Shown: piece by piece, positions 8,345 through 17,517 of the stretch
Layout: each line of letters opens with the position of its first letter
Position numbering within the stretch: position 1 is the first letter of the stretch
Assembly (NCBI RefSeq): GCF_001677335.1
Contig: NZ_LZYB01000001.1
Location: forward strand, 62,001 to 126,000
Reading direction: 5' to 3'
Source: Erythrobacter dokdonensis DSW-74
Lineage (GTDB): Bacteria > Pseudomonadota > Alphaproteobacteria > Sphingomonadales > Sphingomonadaceae
DNA: 64,000 nt
Program-made: the position numbers and the translations under genes
The notes under the pieces: generated by a model
Database searches by the model: none
What the model was told of the DNA's origin: nothing
What the model saw: only the letters and a program-made list of their open reading frames with translations

Positions 8345-9653
8345 ACGCCTCGCCGGCAGGCACCTCGAGCGCGTGGAGCTTGCGTGCAAGCTGCGCCGAG
8401 AGCAGGCACAGGAACAGGCTTGCCAGCAATTGTTCCTGCAGCGGGATACCTAGAAAGCCCAGCCCGCCCGCAACGCCGGCACCGATCACCATGAAGATCG
8501 AGGAAATCAGGTTGTTGGCCGCGACCGACCGCGAGGCTTCCGACTTGTCGACCTTGGTGGTGAGAAAGGCATAGAGCGGCACCACGAACATGCCGCCCGC
8601 CACCGCGATCAGGACGAGGTTGGCCAACAGCGCCAACGCCAGCGGCTGGACGAGGAATTCGCCGACGGTGAACAATTCGCCCGCCGGGGTCAGGTTCCAG
8701 ATCCGGCAAAGCAGGTAGAAGGTCACCAGAAAGGCGCCAAGCGCCAGCACCGAGGCCGCTGAATAGCGCGCCGAGATATCGCCTTTCAGCAGCGCATTGA
8801 TCGACACCGATCCGATCGCGATCCCGGCAGAAAAGGCCACCAGCATGACCGCTGCAACCTGCTTGTCGGCCAGCAGAACGTTCTTGGCGAGCGGGATGAA
8901 CTGCACCGAAAGGATCGCGGCAATCGTCCAGAAATAGGAAATTGCCAGCACCGAATAGCGCAGCTCTGGATTGCCCATCGAAAAGGCGACGAGCGATTTC
9001 GACGCGCGCACCGGGTTCCAGTCGACCTGTGTCTCGTCGGTCTGTGCAGGGGCCGGCGGCACCCAGCGGCAGGTGGCATAGCCCACCAGCGCAATCACGA
9101 TCACCGCAACGATGCTCCACATGATCGGCATGGCCCCGCCCAGCATCATGCCGACGAGGATTGCGACATAGGTGCCTGCCTCGACGAGGCCGGTGCCGGC
9201 CAGCACTTCGTCCTTGTGCAGGTGCTGCGGCAGGATTGCGTATTTGATCGGGCCGAAGAAGGTCGAATGCACGCCCATCGCGAACAGGGCAGTGAACATC
9301 AGCGGGATGGCAAGGCTATCGACCGAAACCCCGCGCGCGGCCAGCAGCAGCCCGGTTGCACCGACCGACATGATGATGATCTCGGCAAACTTGATCCAGC
9401 GGATGATCCTGGTCTTGTCGCGCATGTCGGCAAGCTGGCCCGAGGTCGCCGAAAACAGCACGAAAGGCAGCACGAACAGCGCGGTGGCGATGCCGCTGAT
9501 CAGGGTCTCCATCTCGGGCGAATCGTAGACCTGGTACACGATGAACAGCACCATCGCGTTCTTGTAGAGATTGTCGTTCAGCGCATTGAGCAGCTGGGTC
9601 AGGAACAGCGGCAGGAAGCGCCGCTGGCGCATGAGGTTTGTCGAGGTGGTCAT
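8337..9653 (-). CDS. MFS transporter, LplT-like (lysophospholipid transporter family)
   Basis: A 438-residue major facilitator with about twelve membrane segments. The opening RFLPLFLTQLLNALNDNLYKNA and the HSTFFGPIKYAILPQHL segment (near residue 115) are characteristic of the LplT clade, which flips lysophospholipids inward for re-acylation. No Aas acyltransferase is fused or adjacent here, though pgsA (phospholipid synthesis) is divergently placed next to it. ATG at 9653 is used; the frame runs open 32 codons further upstream through non-conserved sequence. The substrate is inferred from family only. Confidence 0.85.
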   Translation of the reverse strand: MTTSTNLMRQRRFLPLFLTQLLNALNDNLYKNAMVLFIVYQVYDSPEMETLISGIATALFVLPFVLFSATSGQLADMRDKTRIIRWIKFAEIIIMSVGATGLLLAARGVSVDSLAIPLMFTALFAMGVHSTFFGPIKYAILPQHLHKDEVLAGTGLVEAGTYVAILVGMMLGGAMPIMWSIVAVIVIALVGYATCRWVPPAPAQTDETQVDWNPVRASKSLVAFSMGNPELRYSVLAISYFWTIAAILSVQFIPLAKNVLLADKQVAAVMLVAFSAGIAIGSVSINALLKGDISARYSAASVLALGAFLVTFYLLCRIWNLTPAGELFTVGEFLVQPLALALLANLVLIAVAGGMFVVPLYAFLTTKVDKSEASRSVAANNLISSIFMVIGAGVAGGLGFLGIPLQEQLLASLFLCLLSAQLARKLHALEVPAGEAFR

Positions 9654-9806
9654 GCTCTCGGTGTACTGCTGCTTCCCTGTGCGATTGCCGGGACATAGCG
9701 CCAAGGCGCTTGCGCACAAGCCCCGCGCGAACCTTATGCCGCCGTGCATGGGCGGCGCGCATGGGCTTTTGCGCAGCGTCCGGCCGCGCTAGAGGGTCGG
9801 GAAGCG

Positions 9807-10415
9807 ATGCTGAACCTGCCCAACATCCTCACCCTGTCGCGCATCTTCGCGGTGCCGCTGCTGGCCTTCTTCCTGTGGTGGCCGGAATGGCGGCTGGGCT
9901 ATCTGGTCGGCTTCGGGCTTTATTGCATCATCGCCATCACCGACTTTTTCGACGGCTATCTGGCGCGCGCGCAGGGTGCCGTCTCGAAGCTCGGCATCTT
10001 CCTTGATCCGATTGCCGACAAGATCATGGTCGCCGCCGTGATCCTCGTGCTGACCGCACAGGGTTTCCTGCGCGGGCCATATGTGGGCGACATGCATGTG
10101 ATTGCGGGGCTGGTGATTCTGGTGCGCGAGATCACGGTGTCGGGCCTGCGCGAATTTCTCGGCGGGATCCAGGTTTCGGTGCCGGTGACCAAGCTCGCCA
10201 AGTGGAAGACGACGCTGCAACTGGTGGCGCTGGGCGCGCTGATTCTCGGCGGGGCGGTGCACGGGCCGCCGTGCCAGTCGGTCGGTGACATGTGCAAGAC
10301 CTTTGCCGAAAGCTGGGTTCACGTGGTGGGCTTGGCGAGCCTGTGGGCCGCGGCCGTGCTGACCTGCATCACCGGATGGGATTACCTGCGCGTAGGTCTC
10401 AAACATATGGATTGA
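9807..10415 (+). CDS. pgsA: CDP-diacylglycerol--glycerol-3-phosphate 3-phosphatidyltransferase
   Basis: Inner-membrane enzyme making phosphatidylglycerol phosphate, the committed step to phosphatidylglycerol and cardiolipin. The CDP-alcohol phosphotransferase signature DG-x2-AR-x8-G-x3-D-x3-D is perfect (DGYLAR then LGIFLDPIAD, about residues 50-72). About five membrane helices follow. ATG at 9807 begins MLNLPNILTLSR, the standard family N-terminus, rather than the longer open frame starting at 9744. It is followed directly by a small gene on the same strand. Confidence 0.95.
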   Translation: MLNLPNILTLSRIFAVPLLAFFLWWPEWRLGYLVGFGLYCIIAITDFFDGYLARAQGAVSKLGIFLDPIADKIMVAAVILVLTAQGFLRGPYVGDMHVIAGLVILVREITVSGLREFLGGIQVSVPVTKLAKWKTTLQLVALGALILGGAVHGPPCQSVGDMCKTFAESWVHVVGLASLWAAAVLTCITGWDYLRVGLKHMD

Positions 10416-10454
10416 GTGCAGGACAAGCGCCGGAAATTGCGCTATGGTTTGCCC

Positions 10455-10793
10455 ATGGGATTGAACGTTGCGCCCGATTCAGGGCAATTCGTAAGGCATC
10501 TGGTGACCCATGCGGGCAGGCTGCGCCGCGACGCGAGCGTCGCGCTGCGCGAGGGCGATCATGAACGCGCCGCGGCCCTGATCGAGCAGGCCGAAATACT
10601 GGCCGCCGATGTGCGCTATCTCGTCGATGCGATGGAGGAGCGCCAGACCGGAGAGTTCATGCGGCTGGCGGTCGAACAACACGCTGCCGCGACCAGCCGG
10701 CGCAGCAAACCGTGGATCGGTGCGCGTGCAAAGCGGGTGGGGGCCATGATCGGTGCGGGGCTGGCAATCAGCCTTGCCCTCTCGGAGTTCTGA
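10455..10793 (+). CDS. Hypothetical helical protein with C-terminal hydrophobic segment
   Basis: About 112 residues, not recognised. The N-terminal half is predicted helical and charged (ALREGDHERAAALIEQAEILAADV, repeat-like, TPR-flavoured in composition), then a basic stretch (TSRRSKPWIGARAKRVG) and a C-terminal hydrophobic helix (about 96-110). A GTG directly after the pgsA stop (10416) would add 13 residues; neither start has a clear Shine-Dalgarno. Same strand and tight spacing suggest co-transcription with pgsA. Confidence 0.65.
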   Translation: MGLNVAPDSGQFVRHLVTHAGRLRRDASVALREGDHERAAALIEQAEILAADVRYLVDAMEERQTGEFMRLAVEQHAAATSRRSKPWIGARAKRVGAMIGAGLAISLALSEF

Positions 10794-10818
10794 AGGCTCC
10801 GCCGCAGAACAGGGCCGG

Positions 10819-11211
10819 TCAGGGGTGCAGGCCCCGCAGGCGGATGCGACGCGGTGTCACTTCCACCATCGGATCGTCTTCGGCGATGGCATCGTGGCGG
10901 TAATTGCGCGGCGCGCCGACCCGCAGGGACATCTCGCTGAAGGCGTCCCAGATCCGCGGCGCCAGTTCCTGCGAGAGCTTCACGCCGACCCACGAATCCT
11001 TTTGCCAGGCTATCGTGCCTTCGAACCGGTGCACTTCCCACACCACGACCACCGCCTCGCCCTCGGAAGCGGGGTTCGTCATTTCGACCAGCAGGCCATT
11101 CTTCGACACGTCGCGAATCCGCACCGGTTGCGTACCGGCGGCTAACTCGACGGTGCCGTGCAGCATGACACGCACACGTTTGGGCCGTCGTTTGGGCAGT
11201 GTGATCAACAT
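10819..11211 (-). CDS. PilZ domain protein
   Basis: A 130-residue single-domain protein with the cyclic-di-GMP-binding PilZ signature. The arginine motif RRPKR lies near residue 8 and RDVSKNGLLVEM (D/N-x-S-x-x-G) near residue 32, followed by the beta-barrel core (WEVHRFEGTIAW). It is likely a c-di-GMP effector, fitting the GGDEF-EAL gene in the same window. ATG at 11211 is preferred because GGGGAG lies seven bases upstream; an ATG at 11244 would add 11 residues. The output partner is unknown. Confidence 0.88.
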   Translation of the reverse strand: MLITLPKRRPKRVRVMLHGTVELAAGTQPVRIRDVSKNGLLVEMTNPASEGEAVVVVWEVHRFEGTIAWQKDSWVGVKLSQELAPRIWDAFSEMSLRVGAPRNYRHDAIAEDDPMVEVTPRRIRLRGLHP

Positions 11212-11366
11212 CGCAAAACTCCCCGCCAAGGTCCAAATTGCCATGCCGGGCTTGATGAAATCTTAATTACGTCGCCGCGCCCCTGCTCGCCCATGAAGTC
11301 CGCCAGGAAATCCTGCAACGGCCTGCGCTGTCGGTCGCCGAGAATATCGACGAGGGCTGGAAGCTG

Positions 11367-11633
11367 ATGCTGCTGACGATCGACGGAGCAGAGGAAGCAG
11401 CCGGGTCGACGATCTACTCGGTGACGCTCGTCCGCAAGAATTTCGATCGCGAGTTCGATTCCTATGTCACCGGCGGCCTCGGCCTGTGTCGCGGTTCCGA
11501 GCTTCCCGGCTGCGCGCGCGACATCGTTACCGATATCGAGGGCCCGATGGCCGACTACCGGCTCGATCGGGGCGAAGGCGTGCCTGCGGGCGAGCTTGCG
11601 GACGAGGTCGCCGCCGAAGCGGTTCCGGAGTGA
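11367..11633 (+). CDS. Hypothetical protein, possibly 5'-truncated remnant
   Basis: From ATG at 11367 the product is 88 residues with no recognised domain and two cysteines (LCRGSELPGC). The same frame is open back to a TGA ending at 11258 with GC-rich third positions, as if about 36 more codons once coded, but it has no ATG, GTG or TTG there. Either the short form is real (GAGGG lies about ten bases before the ATG) or the gene has lost its start. It lies between a divergent PilZ gene and convergent oxyR. Confidence 0.4.
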   Translation: MLLTIDGAEEAAGSTIYSVTLVRKNFDREFDSYVTGGLGLCRGSELPGCARDIVTDIEGPMADYRLDRGEGVPAGELADEVAAEAVPE

Positions 11634-11657
11634 CCGCGCGCAGTCGCAGCGGCGTTT

Positions 11658-12554
11658 TCAACCCGCCCTGAGTTCCTCGGCCAGCAGCCTGAAATCCGCC
11701 TCGCGCGGGGAATTGCGCCGCCATGCGAGCACGATCTCGCGCTTGGCGGTGGGGCTGTCGACCGGCCTTGCAACCACCTCGGTGCCGTTCAGGATCCCCG
11801 CCTCCAGCGCCATTTCGGGCAGCATGGTGAGGCCCAGGTCATTGTCTACCAGTTGCACCAGCGTGTGCAGGCTCGTGCCGATCATCGCCGCGCTGGTGCG
11901 CAATTCCGAGCGGCTGCAGGCAGCCAGCGCATGGTCGCGCAGGCAATGGCCGTCCTCCAGCAGCAGCAGGCGACCGGTATCGATCATGTCGGGCTTGATC
12001 GTGGCGGGGGGATCGCGCGGGTCGTCCTTGGGAAAGGCGACGAACAGGCGATCATCGGCAATATGTTCGATCGCTGCATCGCCGGTGTCGAAGGGCAGCG
12101 CCAGCAACACGCAATCGACCCGCCCGTGATGGAGCGATTCGAGCGCGTCCTGGCTGGTCTCCTCGCGCAGCATCAGTTTGAGTTCCGGCCGTTCGCGCTT
12201 CAGCCGGGGCAGCAGGCGCGGAAGCAGGAAGGGAGCGATGGTGGGGATCACGCTCATGCGCAATTCGCCCACCAGCGGCTTGCCTGCGGCCTGTACCAGA
12301 TCGGCCAGTTCCTCGGCCTCGCGCAGGAGCCGGTTGGCCTTGGCCACCACCTGCTCGCCCAGCGCGGTAAAGCGCACTACCCGGCGCGAGCGCTCGACCA
12401 GCGTCACACCCAGCAGCGATTCCAGCTCGCGGATGCCCGCCGACAGCGTCGATTGCGACACGAAACTGGCATCGGCTGCCCGGCCGAAATGACCGTGCTC
12501 GTACAGCGCCACCAGATATTGCAGCTGCTTGATAGTGGGAAGGTAAGTGCTCAC
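11658..12554 (-). CDS. oxyR: Hydrogen peroxide-sensing LysR-type regulator OxyR
   Basis: LysR-family regulator (298 residues) with an N-terminal winged helix (about 1-65; LQYLVALYEHGHFGRAA) and periplasmic-binding-like sensor domain. The redox pair of OxyR is conserved: LLEDGHCLRDHALAAC gives C204 and C213, equivalent to C199 and C208 of E. coli, so disulfide switching by peroxide is expected. It lies 9 bases downstream of rnd on the same strand, so is probably co-transcribed with it. Likely targets (catalase, Prx) cannot be assigned from the sequence. Confidence 0.93.
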   Translation of the reverse strand: MSTYLPTIKQLQYLVALYEHGHFGRAADASFVSQSTLSAGIRELESLLGVTLVERSRRVVRFTALGEQVVAKANRLLREAEELADLVQAAGKPLVGELRMSVIPTIAPFLLPRLLPRLKRERPELKLMLREETSQDALESLHHGRVDCVLLALPFDTGDAAIEHIADDRLFVAFPKDDPRDPPATIKPDMIDTGRLLLLEDGHCLRDHALAACSRSELRTSAAMIGTSLHTLVQLVDNDLGLTMLPEMALEAGILNGTEVVARPVDSPTAKREIVLAWRRNSPREADFRLLAEELRAG

Positions 12555-12563
12555 GTACCGCCG

Positions 12564-13766
12564 TCACTCTGCCGCCAGTGGATCGGCTTGGGGCGCCATG
12601 ACATCGTCGATATGGGTCATCTTCAATCGCCCCTTCTCGACCGCGAAGGCGAGCTTGCCCTCGACCAGATCGAGCGCATCCTTGCCGAAGACTTCATACC
12701 GCCAGCCCTGCAGCACCGGCAGATCGCGCATCCCGGCGGCGAGCGCTTCCATCTCCTCGGCGCGGGTCAGCAGGCGCGCGGCGACGTCGATCTCGCGGGC
12801 GCGGATCTTCAGCAGCAGCTTGAGCAGGTCGGCCACCAGCGCGCCTTCCTTGCCCAGCGGGGCGCCGCGACCGGCCTTGTCCGGCATTTCGTCCTTGGAC
12901 AGCGGCTCGGCCTCGGCCAGCACCTTCATCAGCCGTTTGCCGATATCATTGTCCTTCCACGCCGCGGAAAGCCCGCGCACCTTTGCCAGATCGGCCTGCT
13001 GTTTCGGAGGGTGCGAGGCGATGTCGGCCAGCGTCTCGTCGCGCATGATGCGCCCGCGCGGAATGTTCTTGTGCTGCGCTTCGCTTTCGCGCCATGCGGC
13101 CAATGCCTTCATCCGTCCGAGCACCTGCGGATTGCGCCCCGGCTGGCGGATGCGTTTCCATGCCAGGCCGGGGTCGGTGATGTAGTTGGCGGGGTCTGCG
13201 AGCTTTTCCATCTCGGCATCGAGCCACACCCCGCGCCCGGTCTTGATCAGTTTCTTGAGGATACGCGGAAAGATGGTGGCGAGGTGGGTGACGTCACCGA
13301 TCGCATATTCGATCTGCCGGTCGGTCAGCGGACGGCGGCTCCAGTCGGTGAAGCGCGCGCCCTTGTCGATGGTGAGGCCTATCCACGTCTCGACGAGGTT
13401 GGCATAGCCGATCTGTTCGGACTGGCTGATCGCCATCATCGCGATCTGTGTGTCGAAGATGGGGTGGGGGGTCTTGCCCGTCATGTTGACGATGATCTCG
13501 ACATCCTGCCCGCCGGCGTGGAAGACCTTGAGCACGTCCTCGTTATTGGTCAGCAGGTCGAGCAGCGGGGCAAGGTCGATCCCGTCGGCCAGCGGATCGA
13601 TCGCGGCCGCTTCTTGCGTGTTGGCGATCTGGACCAGGCACAGTTCGGGCCAATAGGTGTTCTCGCGCATGAATTCGGTGTCGACCGCGACGAATTCGGA
13701 CTGGGCGAGACGGGAGCAGAGGTCGGAGAGAGCCTCGGTGGTGGTGATCAGGTCGTGGATTTTCAT
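12564..13766 (-). CDS. rnd: Ribonuclease D
   Basis: 3'-to-5' exoribonuclease in tRNA 3'-end maturation. The 400-residue protein has an N-terminal DEDDy exonuclease domain with VDTEF (D29, E31), FHAGGQDVEI (near 83) and the final Y-x3-D in YAIGDVTHL (near 164). HRDC-type domains (about 215-295 and 310-395) follow. ATG at 13766. It heads a two-gene minus-strand unit with oxyR and is divergent from aspS. Confidence 0.96.
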   Translation of the reverse strand: MKIHDLITTTEALSDLCSRLAQSEFVAVDTEFMRENTYWPELCLVQIANTQEAAAIDPLADGIDLAPLLDLLTNNEDVLKVFHAGGQDVEIIVNMTGKTPHPIFDTQIAMMAISQSEQIGYANLVETWIGLTIDKGARFTDWSRRPLTDRQIEYAIGDVTHLATIFPRILKKLIKTGRGVWLDAEMEKLADPANYITDPGLAWKRIRQPGRNPQVLGRMKALAAWRESEAQHKNIPRGRIMRDETLADIASHPPKQQADLAKVRGLSAAWKDNDIGKRLMKVLAEAEPLSKDEMPDKAGRGAPLGKEGALVADLLKLLLKIRAREIDVAARLLTRAEEMEALAAGMRDLPVLQGWRYEVFGKDALDLVEGKLAFAVEKGRLKMTHIDDVMAPQADPLAAE

Positions 13767-13847
13767 ATCTGCTTTTCATTGCTAGCAGGCGGAGTGCCGC
13801 CCTCGGGTTTTAACCCAGTTTGCGCCTGCCTCCCTACCAAGCGTGGC

Positions 13848-13876
13848 TTGACAAAGTGCTAGGCTTGCCCTGTTAG
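13848..13876 (+). promoter_or_regulatory. Sigma-70-type promoter for aspS
   Basis: TTGACA (13848-13853) and TGTTAG (13871-13876) are separated by exactly 17 bases, in the rnd-aspS divergent gap. Predicted transcription start is near 13883, leaving a leader of about 75 bases. Confidence 0.5.
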
Positions 13877-13957
13877 CGCGCCGACGACGGAGCAAGAGCT
13901 TCCGGCCACGCGCCAGCGCGCCCTAGCGTCATAGCCGCGAACAGGACAAGAGTTTAG

Positions 13958-15748
13958 ATGCACCCCTACCGCACGCATACTTGCGCACAGCTTTCTTCCG
14001 CCAATGTCGGCGAGACCGTCCGCCTGTCGGGCTGGATCCACAGGAAGCGCGACCATGGCGGCGTGCTGTTCGTCGATCTGCGCGATCATTACGGCATTAC
14101 CCAGATCGTTGCCGATACCGACAGCCCGGCGCTGCCCGTGCTGGAAGGCCTGCGGGTCGAAAGCGTCATTACCATCGAAGGCGAGGTGAAAGCGCGCGTG
14201 GCCGAGACGGTCAATGAGAACCTTTCCACCGGCGAGATCGAGGTCTTCGCGCGCGGCGTGACGGTGCAGAGCGCGGCGGAAGAGCTGCCAATGCCGGTGG
14301 CGGACGAACAGCCTTACCCCGAGGACATCCGCCTCAAGTACCGCTTCCTCGATCTGCGGCGCGAGACGCTGCACAAGAACATCATGACCCGCGTGGCGGT
14401 GATTGCCGACATGCGGGCGCGCATGGCGGCGGCGGGGTTCAACGAGTTTTCGACCCCGATCCTCACCGCCTCCAGCCCCGAAGGCGCGCGCGACTTCCTC
14501 GTGCCGAGCCGTATCCACACCGGCAAGTTCTATGCGCTGCCGCAGGCGCCGCAGCAGTACAAGCAGCTGCTGATGGTCGCCGGTTTCGACCGCTATTTCC
14601 AGATCGCCCCCTGCTTCCGCGACGAGGACCCGCGCGCCGACCGTCTGCCGGGCGAGTTCTACCAGCTCGATCTGGAAATGAGCTTCGTCACCCAGGAAGA
14701 AGTGTGGGAAACCATGGAGCCGGTGATCCAGGGCACCTTCGCCGCCTTCGCGGGCGACAAGGCTGTGACCCCGGCAGGCGAATTCCCGCGCATCCCCTAT
14801 GACGAGGCGATGCTGAAATACGGCTCCGACAAGCCCGATCTGCGCAACCCGCTGATTATCTCGGATGTGTCCGCGCACTTCACCCAGTCGGGCTTCGGCC
14901 TGTTCGAGAAGATCGTCGGCTCGGGCGGCGTCGTGCGCGTCATCCCCGCGCCCGCGACCCACGAGAAGAGCCGCAAGTTCTTCGACGACATGAACGACTG
15001 GGCGCGCAAGGAAGGCTATGCGGGCCTCGGCTATGTGACCCGCAAGGGCGGGGAGTTCGGCGGGCCGATCGCCAAGAACCACGGGCCGGAGCGCATGGCG
15101 GAACTCTACGCCGAGCTCGGCCTTGGCGAGAATGACGGACTGTTCTTCGCCGCGGGCAAGGCAGCCGACGCCGCCAAGCTGGCCGGTGCCGCGCGCATCC
15201 GTATCGGCGAGGAGCTTGGCCTCATCGATGAAAGCCGTTTCGCGCTGTGCTGGATCGTCGACTTCCCGTTCTACGAATATGACGAGGACGAGAAGAAGGT
15301 CGACTTCTCGCACAATCCCTTCTCGATGCCGCAGGGCGGGATCGAGGCGCTGGAGGGGCAGGATCCGCTCACCATCAAGGCGTTCCAGTACGATCTGGTC
15401 TGCAACGGCTATGAGATCGCCAGCGGTTCGATCCGGAACCACATGCCCGAAACCATGGTCAAGGCATTCGAGATCGTGGGCCTTTCCAAGGCGGATGTGG
15501 AAGAACGCTTCGGCGGCATGTACCGCGCCTTCCAGTACGGCGCGCCGCCGCACGGGGGCATGGCCGCGGGCGTCGACCGGATCGTGATGCTGCTGTGCGG
15601 GGCCAAGAACCTGCGCGAGATCACGCTGTTCCCGATGAACCAGCGCGCCGAGGATCTGCTGATGGGGGCTCCCAGCGCGCCGGAGCCGCGCCAGTTGCGT
15701 GAACTGGCGCTGCGTGTGGTCGAACCGCCGAAGAAGGAAGGCGCCTGA
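13958..15748 (+). CDS. aspS: Aspartyl-tRNA synthetase, probably non-discriminating (Asp/Asn)
   Basis: Class IIb synthetase of bacterial type, 596 residues. It has an OB-fold anticodon domain (1-110), class II motif 2 around [12 protein letters not shown], a GAD insertion domain, and motif 3 [13 protein letters not shown]. Position 33 in [11 protein letters not shown] is histidine; discriminating enzymes usually have leucine there. Histidine is the known signature of synthetases that also charge tRNA-Asn with aspartate for GatCAB amidation. The start MHPYRTHTC is the standard one. A TTGACA promoter lies about 80 bases upstream. Confidence 0.97.
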   Translation: MHPYRTHTCAQLSSANVGETVRLSGWIHRKRDHGGVLFVDLRDHYGITQIVADTDSPALPVLEGLRVESVITIEGEVKARVAETVNENLSTGEIEVFARGVTVQSAAEELPMPVADEQPYPEDIRLKYRFLDLRRETLHKNIMTRVAVIADMRARMAAAGFNEFSTPILTASSPEGARDFLVPSRIHTGKFYALPQAPQQYKQLLMVAGFDRYFQIAPCFRDEDPRADRLPGEFYQLDLEMSFVTQEEVWETMEPVIQGTFAAFAGDKAVTPAGEFPRIPYDEAMLKYGSDKPDLRNPLIISDVSAHFTQSGFGLFEKIVGSGGVVRVIPAPATHEKSRKFFDDMNDWARKEGYAGLGYVTRKGGEFGGPIAKNHGPERMAELYAELGLGENDGLFFAAGKAADAAKLAGAARIRIGEELGLIDESRFALCWIVDFPFYEYDEDEKKVDFSHNPFSMPQGGIEALEGQDPLTIKAFQYDLVCNGYEIASGSIRNHMPETMVKAFEIVGLSKADVEERFGGMYRAFQYGAPPHGGMAAGVDRIVMLLCGAKNLREITLFPMNQRAEDLLMGAPSAPEPRQLRELALRVVEPPKKEGA

Positions 15749-15880
15749 GTCTGACGTTTCACCGGGCCTTGCGGGGCGCGCGCCGCTGTGGGCAGCGCTT
15801 CTCAAGCCCACTTGCGCTTGCCTGCGCCGTTCATTAGGGCCAAGGCGAGTTTTCCTAACCCCAGTTCAAGAGGGAATACC

Positions 15881-16117
15881 ATGAGCGATACTGCCGATCG
15901 GGTGGCAAAGATTGTCGTCGAGCATCTCGGCGTCGAGGCCGACAAGGTCACTCAGGATGCCAGCTTCATCGATGATCTCGGTGCCGACAGCCTCGACATC
16001 GTCGAGCTGGTGATGGCTTTCGAAGAGGAATTCGGCGTCGAAATCCCCGACGATGCGGCCGAAAAGATCACCACGGTCGGCGATGCCACCAAGTACATCG
16101 AAGAACACAAGGGCTGA
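15881..16117 (+). CDS. acpP: Acyl carrier protein
   Basis: The 78-residue acidic four-helix carrier of fatty-acid synthesis; the serine of [11 protein letters not shown] (near residue 38) takes the 4'-phosphopantetheine. ATG at 15881 has an AAGAGGGA Shine-Dalgarno; the open frame further upstream is non-conserved. fabF follows after a 136-base gap that holds a repeat element, so the two may still be co-transcribed. A small hairpin, GGGCT-GAC-AGCCC, overlaps the stop codon and may attenuate read-through. Confidence 0.98.
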   Translation: MSDTADRVAKIVVEHLGVEADKVTQDASFIDDLGADSLDIVELVMAFEEEFGVEIPDDAAEKITTVGDATKYIEEHKG

Positions 16118-16130
16118 CAGCCCGCCTCTC

Positions 16131-16222
16131 CCGTTCGCCCTGAGCTTGTCTAAGGGCCGTTCTTCCTGTTCGCATAGCGTCGGAAGGCAGTGCGGGACTC
16201 CGACAGGCTCAGCCCTCACGGG
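16131..16222. repeat. REP-like inverted repeat (CCTGAGCTTGTC family)
   Basis: CCGTTCGCCCTGAGCTTGTC (16131-16150) faces a diverged inverted copy CGACAGGCTCAGCC...CACGG (16201-16221). Together they would form an imperfect long hairpin between acpP and fabF. This sequence is a familiar dispersed intergenic repeat in sphingomonads and some other proteobacteria; no second copy was seen in the window. Confidence 0.6.
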
Positions 16223-16253
16223 TTGAGCCTGTTGCGCGTTTTGGAGAATGCGA

Positions 16254-17513
16254 ATGCGCCGTGTGGTTGTTACCGGACTTGGCCTCGTCACCCCGCTCGG
16301 GGGCGATGTCGAGACGACCTGGGCTAACCTGATCGCTGGCGAGAGTGGGGCGGGCCAGATCACCCGCTTCGATGCCTCGAACCAGAAATGCACCATCGCC
16401 TGCGAGGTGAAGGGTAAGGATCACCCCTGGGGCTTCGACCCTGACAAGCGCGTGGATCACAAGATCCAGCGGCAGGTCGATCCCTTCATCGTCTACGGCA
16501 TCGATGCCGCAGGCCAGGCGCTGGAAGATGCCGGCCTGACCGAGATGACGCAGGCCGAGAAGGAGCGTACCGGCTGTTCGATCGGCTCCGGTATCGGCGG
16601 CCTGCCGGGCATCGAGATCGAGAGCGTCAACCTGCACGAACGCGGCCCCGGCCGGGTTTCACCGCACTTCGTTCATGGCCGCCTGATCAACCTCATCACC
16701 GGACAGGTGCAGATCAAGTACGGCTTCATGGGCCCGAATCACGCCGTGGTGACGGCCTGCTCGACCGGCGCCCATTCGATCGGTGATGCTGCGCGGATGA
16801 TCGCGATGGACGATGCCGACGTGATGCTGGCGGGCGGATCGGAAAGCACGATCAACCCGCTGGGGATCGCCGGTTTCGCCCAGGCGCGCGCGCTCAACAT
16901 GAGCATGAACGACCGCCCGACCGAGGCCAGCCGTCCCTATGACCGCAATCGCGACGGATTCGTGATGGGCGAGGGCGCGGGCGTGGTGGTGCTTGAAGAA
17001 TACGAGCGGGCCAAGGCACGCGGCGCAAAGATCTATGCCGAAGTCACCGGCTACGGGTTGTCGGGCGACGCCTATCACGTCACCGCCCCGCACCCCGAAG
17101 GCAAGGGCGCGGAACTGGCGATGCGCATGGCAATGCGCAAGGCCGGTCTCGGACCGGGCGATATCGACTACATCAACGCCCACGGCACTTCGACCATGGC
17201 CGACACCATCGAACTCGCCGCGATCAAGCGCGTCCTGGGCGAGGGTCTGTCGGGTGCATCCATGTCCTCGACCAAGAGCGCGATCGGCCACTTGCTGGGC
17301 GGCGCGGGCGCGGTCGAGGCGATCTTCTGCATCCTCGCGATGCGCGACGGGATCGTGCCGCCGACGCTCAACCTGCATGATCCCGACGATGGGACCGAAG
17401 GCATCGACCTTGTGCCCCTTAAGGCGCGCAAGCGCGAAGTGCGCGCGGTGCTCAATAACTCCTTCGGCTTCGGCGGCACCAATGCCTCGCTGATCATGCA
17501 GAAGGTCGACTGA
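16254..17513 (+). CDS. fabF: Beta-ketoacyl-ACP synthase II
   Basis: Condensing enzyme elongating acyl-ACP with malonyl-ACP. The thiolase-fold protein of 419 residues has the Cys-His-His triad: C169 in VVTACSTGAHS, histidine in NAHGTSTMADT, and histidine in KSAIGHLLGGAGA. An ATG at 16248 would add two residues, but GGAG lies about seven bases before 16254, so the latter is preferred. It is followed 4 bases later by mltG, with acpP upstream, the common acpP-fabF-mltG order. Confidence 0.97.
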   Translation: MRRVVVTGLGLVTPLGGDVETTWANLIAGESGAGQITRFDASNQKCTIACEVKGKDHPWGFDPDKRVDHKIQRQVDPFIVYGIDAAGQALEDAGLTEMTQAEKERTGCSIGSGIGGLPGIEIESVNLHERGPGRVSPHFVHGRLINLITGQVQIKYGFMGPNHAVVTACSTGAHSIGDAARMIAMDDADVMLAGGSESTINPLGIAGFAQARALNMSMNDRPTEASRPYDRNRDGFVMGEGAGVVVLEEYERAKARGAKIYAEVTGYGLSGDAYHVTAPHPEGKGAELAMRMAMRKAGLGPGDIDYINAHGTSTMADTIELAAIKRVLGEGLSGASMSSTKSAIGHLLGGAGAVEAIFCILAMRDGIVPPTLNLHDPDDGTEGIDLVPLKARKREVRAVLNNSFGFGGTNASLIMQKVD

Positions 17514-17517
17514 TCCG

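Noticed and set aside
13859..15811. Minus-strand 650-codon open frame
   Set aside because: Antisense shadow of aspS, with His/Arg/Gln-rich composition typical of GC-rich reverse frames.
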